A stretch of 7,757 nt of DNA from an uncultured Eubacteriales bacterium (GTDB lineage Bacteria > Bacillota > Clostridia > Oscillospirales > CAG-272), in NCBI GenBank assembly GCA_900556615.1, contig USPP01000061.1, positions 1 to 7,757 of the forward strand, written 5' to 3'. The notes under the pieces were generated by a model. It worked only from the letters and a program-made list of their open reading frames with translations, ran no database searches and had not been told where the DNA came from. Below are positions 1-7,381 of this stretch, one piece after another. The position numbers and the translations under genes were made by a program. Numbering within the stretch: position 1 is the first letter of the stretch; every line of letters starts with the position of its first letter.

Positions 1-3000
1 GGTCGTAGGTATAACTGATTTCATACTGAAAGCTGTCGTAGTTAATTCCCGTTCTGAAAAGAGAGCCGTCGACATTGTAGCCGAACGTTTTCTCTCCCTT
101 AAGAACATAGGTGCCATCCGGACAGGTGTAGTCGCGCTGATAATCTGTCCCTGTCAGTCTGCCCTCGTCGTCATAATCATTGACCAACGCGGTCTGAGAC
201 ATATCGCCGTCGCTCTTATTGACGTAGTATTCCTGCAGTCTCCCGCTTTTATCGTATTTATATACCGTTATCTGACCGCTTATATGGTCCGTGAATTTAT
301 GGAGATATCCGTTCGCGTCGTAGGTATAGGCATATGCAGTGGTATAATCCGATGTACTGCTATATTTATAACATATTTCCTTTACCCTGTCAAGCTCGTC
401 ATAGACATATTTCACCAATGTCCCGTTGGCATAACTCAGCGTATCCAGCTTACCGTTGTATTCATTGTAGGTATAGGACACAATTGACGCCGCGTTCCAT
501 TGTATCGAGCTTGTGTTACCGAATTCATCATAATTAAAGGTATAATTTGCCGTTTTGGTGCTGATACATCCGAGTCTGCCGTAAAGATAACTGTACGTCG
601 CCTGCGCTGAATTGAGCACCTCGGTATAATCGGTTCCGGAACTGCTTATTTTCGCAGGAAGGGCAAGATTCATCCGTCCGAGCGCATCATAGCTGTAAGC
701 GGTTCCGTTTCCGTCGGCTCCGATTGCCGCAAGAAGATATCCGTTATTTTCGTCATAGAAATATTTTGTCGTTCTTCCGAGCGTATCCGTCTCGCTTAAA
801 AGCGCTCCGAATATTCTGGAACCGGAGGCGGTATCGTAGGTACGACTTGTGTTGAGCGCCGACTCGGCAGTCGTTGTACCATTTTCGGTCTTATAGGAGG
901 TCGTTCGGATATTTGTTATTAAACCGTAGTCGTCATAATCATATAACGTCACGGTTCGCAGCGTTTTGTCGGAGGTGTCCGGATCAAACCCGAAATAATC
1001 CTCTCCCCATGTGCCGAGAAAATTGTAAACACTTACGGTGCTGACGCGGTGCCTGCCGTCATATGTGTACTTTGTAACGCTTCTTATGCCGATTTCATAT
1101 TCAACCTGATTGCCGGCAGTATACAGATAATACTTTCCGTTATTTCCGCTCATTATTTTTCGCGGCATGCCGTTTTCGTTATATTCGGTATTGCTCGGAC
1201 AGGAATCGGTTCCTATATAACATACAGCTATTTCATCAAAGAATGCCGTTCCGATCTGATAGCTGTAATCGCAGTATACAACGATTTTATCAACAAATCT
1301 GTTTTTTGTCGTTTCAATGATTGCGCTTGCAAACTGCCAGCCTGGATTGGATTTGTTGAATTTTATGCTTTTTGATACGATTGCTGTTTTCTGGACACCG
1401 TTTTCAAAATAGATTTCAGTTATCTCTGCCCGGATTTCAAATCTGCTGTTTTCATTGGCAAGAACACCGCTCGCCATAGCGCGACCGGATATTCGATATT
1501 GCTTGGAATTTGTAGCATAACTATTTCCCTGATTCGCTATATAATAGTTTCGGTCTGCCGTGGACGCCTCATATATTGTCTGACTCACATAATACGGCGT
1601 CTGAACATTTCCGCCGTACATAAACAGAGAATGACTTTGAGAGGCATATGTCGTAGTATGAACGGTTTCGGATGCACCGTGAGAGTTCCAGAAATCCGAA
1701 GCAGACAAAGACGACGTACCGTTCATTACCGAAGGTTCAAAGGCGCCGTACGTCACTCTGCTTGTCAGTCCGCTTCCGATTCCTTTGGTAAGAATCATAT
1801 GGCTTACCCGTATATAATCCTCGTCCGAAACGTCTGCTCCGCCGATAACCTCCAAACTGATTTTGAAGGTTTCGTAAGCACCGGAAGATAGATTTACCTT
1901 AAACGAAAGGCTTGCCTGCGCCTCTTCACCGAGCGTAATTTCTTTGCGGAAGCTGAAATCCTCCGTAAATACTCTTGAGGAATCCGAAAGGGACTCCGCC
2001 TTTAGTCTCACGGTAACATCGGTATTCCAAAAGCGAAGTACATCGGCTGACAGTGTATAGTCGCCGTTTGGCAGTTTCACCGTTTGATATAACGTCGAGG
2101 TTGCATTATTACCGACAGACATTTTTATGTTAAAATCACTGTCATAACCATAGCGGTTATAGGTATGCGGTGATAAAACAGACTGAGCGTAATTGAGCGG
2201 CATTGCCGTCACATTTCCGGTTGTCGACCAATATTGAAGACTTGATGCACCGTTGATTTCGAAGTTTGCATTTGCAAGATAATTGACCGCAAGATCCGAG
2301 ACGACATATGATGTTTTGAGACTGTTGGCGGCTTTTTCATTTTCTTCCCTTGAGATATATTCTCCGCTTGATGCTCCGTAAATCGTATACCCGTATATAT
2401 CCGTCGAATAACTGCTTATGCATCTGCCTAAGCCATCAAACCGGTAGTATGTACAGATATCATCGGGATTTCCCCAAACATCGTCACTGCCGCTTGCTCT
2501 TATATAGGAATACCCTGTGCCATAGGTAATGGATATTTTTTGTCCCGGAGTTGTATAGGAGTTTCCGGCATATTCCTGGATCGTATTTACTCGTCCTGAG
2601 CTGTCATAGGTGTATCTGATTTCTGTTTTATGCAATCCGTCTCGGACGCTGATTAACCGTTTATCCTCATTGTATTCATACTCACATACCGCATCTGTAC
2701 TTATGCTGGCATGAAAACCGTCAGAATAATAGGTATTCCAATTTGTCGTGCTTGTACTTCCGATTTGATGCGCAAAAACTACCTTGCGCAGAAGCCTGTA
2801 GTAGTTTCCGAGTTCTCCATCATAAGTATTGGAGTAGTATAACAACACCGCCTGCTGTGTTGTCGGATTAAGAATATACTTTATTACTCCTTTCGTGCTG
2901 TAATAAATATTCATTTGCGTAACCGCAGTTCCGTTATTCGGTTTTACTTTTATCGCTGAAGGTCTTCCGTAGTTATTGCAGACAAATTCAAGCATATTCC

Positions 3001-4954
3001 CGTTTGCATCGCTTATATTTTTCAGAAATCCACCGGGATAGGTATAGTCGTCCTTTACATCTTTCTTTGTAAAAGTATATTTATTATGTGAGGTATCTTC
3101 AATATAAAATTCACTCTCTCCGCTGCCATTCGTTCCATAAGTCAGCTTAAGCTTAAGTCCGTCCTCGTCATAATAGGTTTCATCTTCATTTGTACTCTTG
3201 AAAAAGCTGTGCTGCGTCCCGTCGGCATCGGTATAGATGTAGTACGTTTCAGATACTCCTTCTTTGTTTATGCGAGTTCTCGGAACAATGCATTGATTTA
3301 TATTTGTTGTCCAGCCTCCGGCTATAGTGGCAAAGCTATAGGGGTTCTCTCTGTTCAGACGAGTATTAAGCCATCCTTGAAGATTGGAGTTGTAAATAAA
3401 GTTGGCGGTGTAGGGCATAAGATTGTCACTGCTTGTTAACGTCCCTATATTAAATACCAGATTTCCATTCGCAAGATTCACATATCCGTTGCCTGCCGTT
3501 CCGGCGTTTTGAGAAAGAAAGGTCCAATAATCTTCAATTCCGAACTGGTCGGTATATGTTATCATCAAACGAGGACGGAAAGAAACCGAACCTTCGTTGG
3601 AAGTAAAGAAACATGTTCCGGATGATTCCGTTCCCTCTACCTGCTTTAAGCAAACTCCGTAGTTTTCATAGACGCCGTCGTTCCATTTTTTTACAAGATC
3701 GGTAATATTCCAACTATACCAGCCGGGAGTATTGGCATTCTGATAGTCCAAAAGGGCAGCATTTATTGCCCCTTTCGGTGAACTTGCCGTAAAATCATGG
3801 TACACAAATGTGTTATCCCAATCTGATGTAACACGATAGATGCCTATATATGCAGAACCGTAATACTGATACATAGAAAATACAGCCGATGTAATATAGG
3901 AATAGTTCGGCAGTTTGGGAAGAGACGTGTTCTTCCAATACGCCGAATTAACACCGCCCGCGTATAGTGCCGCGCTTACATTTGTATTTAAACTCGGCGA
4001 CGATGAGGATATCGAAAGATCGGTTACAGATTCATCCGCAGGAGAAACGGAAGGATCAATCGTCACCGGAAAAACCCGTTCGGGAGAATGAATCCATTCG
4101 CTGTCGGCGGTAACTGTGATTTCGTATTCATTATTTCCCAAAGAGGCAAGGGCATAGGATACACGCTCTGATATCTCACCCTTTGCATCATACATATACG
4201 GAGGGGACATTTCATATATGTTTTCACCTTTGGCATTGATAATCTCGACGGCCCCCTCCTCCGTCATCTCGGCTGTAAAGTTATTCAACTTCATTGTAAA
4301 GCTGAAAGCATATGACGGCAGCGGTTTCTTTACAATAATATTTTCCTTTATACTGTTAGATACGACGATATACTCAAGGTCCACATTTTCCAATATGTCT
4401 CTGTATATCATTGAAGAATTCAATTTATTCAAATGAGAAAGCTTTGTGATATTGTCAGCATTTTTATCTTCTTCATAATTAGTAATCTCACCGCTGACTT
4501 TCTTTTTTGCCCCATCAAGAGAGAAAGTTATTTTTCCGTTTCCGTCATGAAGAGTAAAAAGAACCTCATTCCCCGATGTTTTCTTTGCAAATTTAATTCT
4601 CGCATCGGAAGTCGTGTATTCGTTCGCAGAGGCTATAAGAGTATTGTCTATTTCCTCCCATTCACCGTCGCTGTTTATACGGTGAACCGGCATATCAAAT
4701 TGAACGGCGGTCACTGTTCCATCCGGATTTTTAAAATGCTTGACATACTCTTCCCTTCTGCTCTCAAGCTCGTAAGTATAACTTGCGTAACTCCCAAAAG
4801 AAGCAGAGTTGTCATCGGTACTAACAGTATTACCAGATATTGCAAAAATACTGAGCGGAAGCGATGCTGCAAGAACAGCAAAGCTCATTAAAACAGATAT
4901 GACAGCACGTTGTCTCAAGCGGATTTTTTTGATTATTTCTCTTGTCTTAAACAT
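1..4954 (-). CDS. Large secreted YD-repeat (Rhs/WapA-like) protein with DNRLRE domain, C-terminus beyond window
   Basis: One uninterrupted frame of 1651 codons runs from ATG 4954 off the left edge. The start follows AGAAAGGG (4963-4970) by 8 nt and begins a long Sec signal peptide: basic residues 1-16 (MFKTREIIKKIRLRQR), hydrophobic 17-37, likely cleavage after SIFA at residue 38. Next come an N-terminal domain at about 45-295 (PVHRINSDGEWEEIDNTL), a DNRLRE domain at about 300-470 (NITDLVKKWNDG, FRPRLMITY), and an Rhs-type entry near 485-505 (GYVNLANGNLVFN). An early YD motif is YTYDSSGRV near 781. Two beta-sandwich, carbohydrate-binding-like modules follow, at about 895-1062 (NANFEINGAS) and 1073-1250 (ending FDEIAVCYIG). 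YD repeats fill 1288-1651, for example YTYDGRHRV and YSYDALGRM at 1420-1428. In WapA/Rhs proteins the YD array forms a shell around a C-terminal toxin, but this C-terminus is not visible. A surface adhesin or glycan-binding role is equally possible. It has its own promoter and leader. Confidence 0.93.
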   Translation of the reverse strand, partial: MFKTREIIKKIRLRQRAVISVLMSFAVLAASLPLSIFAISGNTVSTDDNSASFGSYASYTYELESRREEYVKHFKNPDGTVTAVQFDMPVHRINSDGEWEEIDNTLIASANEYTTSDARIKFAKKTSGNEVLFTLHDGNGKITFSLDGAKKKVSGEITNYEEDKNADNITKLSHLNKLNSSMIYRDILENVDLEYIVVSNSIKENIIVKKPLPSYAFSFTMKLNNFTAEMTEEGAVEIINAKGENIYEMSPPYMYDAKGEISERVSYALASLGNNEYEITVTADSEWIHSPERVFPVTIDPSVSPADESVTDLSISSSSPSLNTNVSAALYAGGVNSAYWKNTSLPKLPNYSYITSAVFSMYQYYGSAYIGIYRVTSDWDNTFVYHDFTASSPKGAINAALLDYQNANTPGWYSWNITDLVKKWNDGVYENYGVCLKQVEGTESSGTCFFTSNEGSVSFRPRLMITYTDQFGIEDYWTFLSQNAGTAGNGYVNLANGNLVFNIGTLTSSDNLMPYTANFIYNSNLQGWLNTRLNRENPYSFATIAGGWTTNINQCIVPRTRINKEGVSETYYIYTDADGTQHSFFKSTNEDETYYDEDGLKLKLTYGTNGSGESEFYIEDTSHNKYTFTKKDVKDDYTYPGGFLKNISDANGNMLEFVCNNYGRPSAIKVKPNNGTAVTQMNIYYSTKGVIKYILNPTTQQAVLLYYSNTYDGELGNYYRLLRKVVFAHQIGSTSTTNWNTYYSDGFHASISTDAVCEYEYNEDKRLISVRDGLHKTEIRYTYDSSGRVNTIQEYAGNSYTTPGQKISITYGTGYSYIRASGSDDVWGNPDDICTYYRFDGLGRCISSYSTDIYGYTIYGASSGEYISREENEKAANSLKTSYVVSDLAVNYLANANFEINGASSLQYWSTTGNVTAMPLNYAQSVLSPHTYNRYGYDSDFNIKMSVGNNATSTLYQTVKLPNGDYTLSADVLRFWNTDVTVRLKAESLSDSSRVFTEDFSFRKEITLGEEAQASLSFKVNLSSGAYETFKISLEVIGGADVSDEDYIRVSHMILTKGIGSGLTSRVTYGAFEPSVMNGTSSLSASDFWNSHGASETVHTTTYASQSHSLFMYGGNVQTPYYVSQTIYEASTADRNYYIANQGNSYATNSKQYRISGRAMASGVLANENSRFEIRAEITEIYFENGVQKTAIVSKSIKFNKSNPGWQFASAIIETTKNRFVDKIVVYCDYSYQIGTAFFDEIAVCYIGTDSCPSNTEYNENGMPRKIMSGNNGKYYLYTAGNQVEYEIGIRSVTKYTYDGRHRVSTVSVYNFLGTWGEDYFGFDPDTSDKTLRTVTLYDYDDYGLITNIRTTSYKTENGTTTAESALNTSRTYDTASGSRIFGALLSETDTLGRTTKYFYDENNGYLLAAIGADGNGTAYSYDALGRMNLALPAKISSSGTDYTEVLNSAQATYSYLYGRLGCISTKTANYTFNYDEFGNTSSIQWNAASIVSYTYNEYNGKLDTLSYANGTLVKYVYDELDRVKEICYKYSSTSDYTTAYAYTYDANGYLHKFTDHISGQITVYKYDKSGRLQEYYVNKSDGDMSQTALVNDYDDEGRLTGTDYQRDYTCPDGTYVLKGEKTFGYNVDGSLFRTGINYDSFQYEISYTYD

Positions 4955-4982
4955 TTTTCGCACCCTTTCTTTTTCAGCATAT

Positions 4983-5023
4983 AAAAAAACTGCATGAAAC
5001 CGCCATAAAAGCAGAATCATGCA
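4983..5023 (-). terminator. Intrinsic-terminator-like hairpin in the leader of the YD-repeat gene (candidate attenuator)
   Basis: On the minus strand TGCATGA (5023-5017) pairs perfectly with TCATGCA (4997-4991). Inside lie a 2x2 TT/TT internal loop, a second helix CUGC (5014-5011) with GCGG (5003-5000, one G-U), and a 7-nt loop. One G then precedes seven T's (4989-4983). The structure sits between a small ORF and the ribosome binding site of the giant gene, so it could terminate transcription before the gene. The small ORF's TGA (5019-5017) lies in the upstream arm, so a ribosome there would block the helix. The stem is only moderately stable, and attenuation is inferred rather than shown. 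Confidence 0.55.
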
Positions 5024-5115
5024 TGATGAAAAAGAAAGATCAAAGGATAATGGTAAGACAAATAAATCACTTCTCCGAACATCGCAAATCGTCGGTCTGC
5101 AAAACGCGTCATCAT
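5017..5115 (-). CDS. Small leader ORF, 32 aa, upstream of the YD-repeat gene
   Basis: This small ORF is supported by a strong initiation site: GGAGG (5128-5124) lies 8 nt before a double ATG (5115 and 5112). The product begins MMTRFADRRFAMFGE and ends PLIFLFHHA. It has a basic N-terminal third and a hydrophobic, aromatic-rich second half that is too short to be a confident membrane helix. It starts about 40 nt after the predicted transcription start and ends in the 5' arm of the leader hairpin, 62 nt before the YD-repeat start. No family is recognised. It could be a regulatory leader peptide whose translation matters more than its product, a real microprotein, or a chance frame. The ribosome binding site and its placement between promoter and hairpin argue against chance. 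Confidence 0.5.
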   Translation of the reverse strand: MMTRFADRRFAMFGEVIYLSYHYPLIFLFHHA

Positions 5116-5161
5116 ACCTATATCCTCCAAAGCTAATATATTTCATTGTTATTATATTATA

Positions 5162-5191
5162 AGCATACCATATTTTATAATCTTTTGTCAA
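5162..5191 (-). promoter_or_regulatory. Sigma-A promoter for the leader ORF and YD-repeat gene
   Basis: A perfect -35 TTGACA (5191-5186) is followed after 18 bp by -10 TATGCT (5167-5162). A TG one base upstream makes this an extended -10 (TGGTATGCT). Transcription should start near 5155, giving a leader of about 200 nt before the YD-repeat start at 4954. The AT-rich surroundings fit. No other hexamer pair as good lies between the upstream terminator and the gene. Confidence 0.7.
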
Positions 5192-5229
5192 GAGAAAAGA
5201 TTAAATATTTATGATTTTTTAGAAATTTT

Positions 5230-5275
5230 GACCAACATAAAGAATAATTTACTTCTCTGTAAATAATCCGACCAA
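5230..5275. promoter_or_regulatory. Possible regulator-binding region upstream of the YD-repeat promoter
   Basis: GACCAA occurs at 5230-5235 and again at 5270-5275, exactly 40 bp apart, close to four helical turns. Between them lies a perfect inverted repeat, ATTTAC (5247-5252) and GTAAAT (5259-5264), with a 6-bp spacer. The block begins about 40 bp upstream of the -35 box, a position suited to an activator or a looping repressor. The rest of the AT-rich stretch 5192-5347 shows nothing else. The short motifs and AT richness mean chance is a serious alternative. Confidence 0.25.
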
Positions 5276-5347
5276 TTATGTTCCTGTTTTTCGCAGAAGA
5301 TTCGTTATACAAAATCTATTGCTTTTAGGACAAGCGTCAGACTCAGC

Positions 5348-5384
5348 AAAAAAAGCTCCCTCTGCCGCGCAGAGCAAAGGGAGC
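5348..5384 (-). terminator. Strong intrinsic terminator of the SGNH hydrolase operon
   Basis: On the minus strand GCTCCCT (5384-5378) pairs with AGGGAGC (5361-5355). The interior can extend through CTCTGC/GCAGAG around a GCG loop. Seven T's (5354-5348) follow directly. It lies about 285 nt past the stop of the 320-aa hydrolase gene and about 157 nt before the -35 of the YD-repeat promoter, so it separates the two transcription units and leaves a long 3' untranslated region containing a structured repeat. Confidence 0.8.
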
Positions 5385-5418
5385 AGAAAGAATCCTTTTT
5401 AATTGCAAACTTTTTTTG

Positions 5419-5598
5419 TGCTGTCTACTTACCGTGTGATACATTAAACAGGCTTTCAGACCTTTTTCAGGCAATACCGCCGGGTTCTGACAGCGCAGAT
5501 GCGCAATCTTATTTTTCGTCACGCGATACCAATTGAGGAGGAAAAGTGACTCCTCTGCCGAGGAAATTCGTGAAGGGTGTCTCTATTCATAGACAGCA
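5419..5598. repeat. Perfect 9-bp inverted repeat enclosing the left structured repeat
   Basis: TGCTGTCTA (5419-5427) and TAGACAGCA (5590-5598) are exact reverse complements, and both are flanked outwardly by T/A runs that extend the match imperfectly. They surround the left copy of the structured repeat. They may be ends of a small insertion or the base of a long RNA stem. The right copy shows no equivalent pair. The rest of the gene-free stretch 5385-5667 holds no convincing gene. Confidence 0.3.
5469..5575 (+). repeat. Left copy of a structured ~107-bp repeat, inverted relative to the right copy
   Basis: Read on the plus strand, this segment matches the minus strand of 7596-7703. Shared blocks in order are GGCAATACCGC, ATTTTTCGTC, AATTGAGGAGG, GTGACTCCTCTGCCGA, GAAATT and GTGAAG, with a diverged stretch after the first block. 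A hairpin GAGGAG (5535-5540) with CTCCTC (5550-5555) is conserved. The outer helix seen in the right copy is partly broken here, about six of nine pairs remaining. It lies in the 3' untranslated region of the SGNH operon. A dispersed noncoding repeat, MITE-like element or RNA structure are the main options. Confidence 0.65.
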
Positions 5599-5667
5599 AA
5601 AAGATTTTTTCGTAGTCTAAACAAAAATCCCCAGACATTGCCTTAACCGTTTTGCTCCGCTTCTTTT

Positions 5668-6630
5668 TTAGACAAGCAAGCGTTTAATGAGATGCAGCGC
5701 ATATTGGGAAAAGCCGAGATCATTTGGATGAGCCGTATCAGAAAAGAAACGGGCATCATGCGGTACCATAGCGCCGCCATCCACATAACGAAAGCCGAGT
5801 GAAGTGGCTTTTTCGTAAATTTCCTCAGAAAAGCGCAAAATACTTTGATACTGCTCTTTCGAAGTTGTCTCTCCGTCGGTTAACCAGGGCGGCGAAATCA
5901 CCGTTATCTCTGCGTCCGCGTATAGTGTTTTGACAAGCTCTAAATAAGCCTTCATGTTGGGAACAATAATAGCATGGTCCTTTAAGAAAAATGTATCATT
6001 TGTTCCAAGCGCCACGATTACATCGGTCGGTATAAAACCGTTATCGGGATCCAGCGCCGTCACGTCAAAGCAATCGCCGCCAACGCTGGCATTCAGCATG
6101 TCAGCATCAAAAAAGCGTTTGACCTGCTGGGTGTAAGAAAACGATGCGGAATTTCCCATCAAGCCCTGGGAAATGGAATCGCCTAAAATCAAAAATTTTC
6201 GTTTTCTCTCCGGTGTCGGAACTGCCGTTCCTATAGAAATCGGTGCAACCGCAACAGCTGCATTTCCTGGGAAATAGACCGTAATCCGCTTTTTCGCAGC
6301 AGCGGAACGGCAACGGTAGGTTACCGTCCCTCCTTCGGAGGAAATAGGATAAAAAGCCGCAAACTCGCCGTTTTCATAAAGATCAAAAGAAGGATCACCT
6401 TTTTCCCACCAATTCCAGATTTCTTTGGTAGAATATCGAAAAGAAATACTATCGGCGTCGGTATAAAAATCTAACTCAACACCTGCCGTCGCATAGGGAT
6501 AAGGACATCGCGGAATATCTAAATAACGGATATATTGCTTTTCGGTAAAGCGCAGCGGCAAGAAAAAGCCATCTTCGTGCCGAACGCCGACAACACCTCG
6601 AAAAAGTACGTCAAATTCATGTTCAGACAT
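5668..6630 (-). CDS. SGNH/GDSL hydrolase with N-terminal beta-rich domain (likely carbohydrate esterase), 320 aa
   Basis: A serine esterase of the SGNH superfamily with a complete catalytic set: block I ILGDSISQG with nucleophile Ser152, a block II glycine near 184-185 (SVGGD), block III ALGTND with Asn211, and block V DTAHPND with Asp298 and His301. Residues 1-135 form a beta-rich, aromatic-containing N-terminal domain (IWNWWEKGDPSF), an arrangement like the jelly-roll plus SGNH layout of CE2-type acetyl esterases. There is no signal peptide, so it should act in the cytoplasm, plausibly deacetylating imported oligosaccharides. The substrate is inferred from fold only. The start is fixed by AAAGGAG overlapping the upstream gene's TAA, with 11 nt between the genes, so translation is probably coupled. 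A lipase or other esterase role remains possible. Confidence 0.9.
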   Translation of the reverse strand: MSEHEFDVLFRGVVGVRHEDGFFLPLRFTEKQYIRYLDIPRCPYPYATAGVELDFYTDADSISFRYSTKEIWNWWEKGDPSFDLYENGEFAAFYPISSEGGTVTYRCRSAAAKKRITVYFPGNAAVAVAPISIGTAVPTPERKRKFLILGDSISQGLMGNSASFSYTQQVKRFFDADMLNASVGGDCFDVTALDPDNGFIPTDVIVALGTNDTFFLKDHAIIVPNMKAYLELVKTLYADAEITVISPPWLTDGETTSKEQYQSILRFSEEIYEKATSLGFRYVDGGAMVPHDARFFSDTAHPNDLGFSQYALHLIKRLLV

Positions 6631-6641
6631 AATTGTCTCCT

Positions 6642-7316
6642 TTATTTCGTCAAAAAATTCACAATACGGTCGGATATGGTCTGCATACCCTTATCACCGG
6701 GATGACCTGCTACCCCCTCATGCCAGAAAAGACCTTTTGCTGACATGGTATCGTCCTCACCCAAATCGCTCATAGCAATGTACGGCAGACCAAGCCGTCC
6801 GGCAGCTTCATGAATTGCATTATTGATTCCTTCATGTGCCCAATACAGATCGGTAAGCACAATTTCAGTTCCTTCTTTTGCAGCAAAAAAACGCACCATA
6901 TCGCAGTACGCCGAAACAAACGCCTCATAATTAAACGTCTCGCGTATCACGTTCTCGCCGAGACGGATCACCACAACATCTGCACAGAATTGCCTGGCTG
7001 CGCTGTACTGACGCTCCAAAAGACCTGGATCTTGATAATTTCGTTCCCAATCCGCCGCTTGTGTCACACAAAAATCCACCGCCCCCCATTTATCCTTTAA
7101 TGCAGAGGCAGTTAAATGAACGTAATCCTTATCAATCGAAGATGCCGCCATTCCCCAGTCGCCTGACCATCCAAGCTGTTCAGGAGCAGGACCATGTCTG
7201 GTAATGGAATTACCAACAAACAGAATGCGCTTAGCATCGGTGTCTCCCATTTCAAAGGTAACCCACAAATTGGGAGAAAGTTGATCTTTAGAAGGTACAG
7301 TATTAATAAATGCCAT
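6642..7316 (-). CDS. SGNH/GDSL hydrolase family protein with atypical block V, 224 aa
   Basis: A single-domain SGNH hydrolase and first gene of the pair. Block I is FVGNSITRHGP with nucleophile Ser37 (GNS instead of GDS). The segment GWSGDWGMAASS (49-60) supplies a probable oxyanion glycine, block III is RLGENV with Asn122, and block V is GVAGHPGDKGM with His205. The usual catalytic Asp three residues before the His is Val202, so the acid must come from elsewhere (Asp208 or Glu200 are nearby) or the enzyme works as a Ser-His dyad. Length suits a minimal SGNH fold. Without a signal peptide it should be cytoplasmic. AAAGGA ends about 8 nt before ATG 7316. Its coupling to a second SGNH enzyme suggests two esterases acting on different positions or linkages of one substrate. 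No clear promoter is seen just upstream. Confidence 0.88.
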   Translation of the reverse strand: MAFINTVPSKDQLSPNLWVTFEMGDTDAKRILFVGNSITRHGPAPEQLGWSGDWGMAASSIDKDYVHLTASALKDKWGAVDFCVTQAADWERNYQDPGLLERQYSAARQFCADVVVIRLGENVIRETFNYEAFVSAYCDMVRFFAAKEGTEIVLTDLYWAHEGINNAIHEAAGRLGLPYIAMSDLGEDDTMSAKGLFWHEGVAGHPGDKGMQTISDRIVNFLTK

Positions 7317-7381
7317 GATAAATTCCTTTCAGTTTGTTTTAATGTTCCAATAGGTTTATAATACCGACTTGACACCTCGGC

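Noticed and set aside
1..1090. Recurring TAGGTATA-like DNA words as a tandem repeat.
   Set aside because: They are codons for the recurring YTYD motifs of the protein, not an independent DNA repeat.
284..4891. Plus-strand open frames of 67-152 codons opposite the YD-repeat gene.
   Set aside because: They are antisense to a continuous frame with recognisable domains, and their translations show no domain features.
5016..5027. Perfect 12-bp palindrome ATCATGCATGAT as an operator.
   Set aside because: It overlaps the small ORF's last codons and the terminator arm, which explain it better. It lies well downstream of the promoter.
4980..5128. Plus-strand short open frames across the leader, about 37-47 codons.
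   Set aside because: They lack ribosome binding sites and oppose a well-supported minus-strand promoter, small ORF and hairpin.
4955..5146. In-frame N-terminal extension of the YD-repeat protein: its frame stays open to beyond ATG 5146.
   Set aside because: ATG 5146 has no ribosome binding site, lies about 9 nt after the predicted transcription start, and would place 64 residues before a clear signal peptide. ATG 4954 has a good AGAAAGGG site.
5525..5644. Minus-strand 39-codon frame starting MSGDF across the left repeat.
   Set aside because: The only AAGG is 2 nt from the ATG, too close, and the frame runs into the repeat hairpin.
7112..7375. Minus-strand 87-codon frame overlapping the 224-aa hydrolase start.
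   Set aside because: It is an out-of-frame shadow of the SGNH gene, which has the catalytic motifs and the ribosome binding site.
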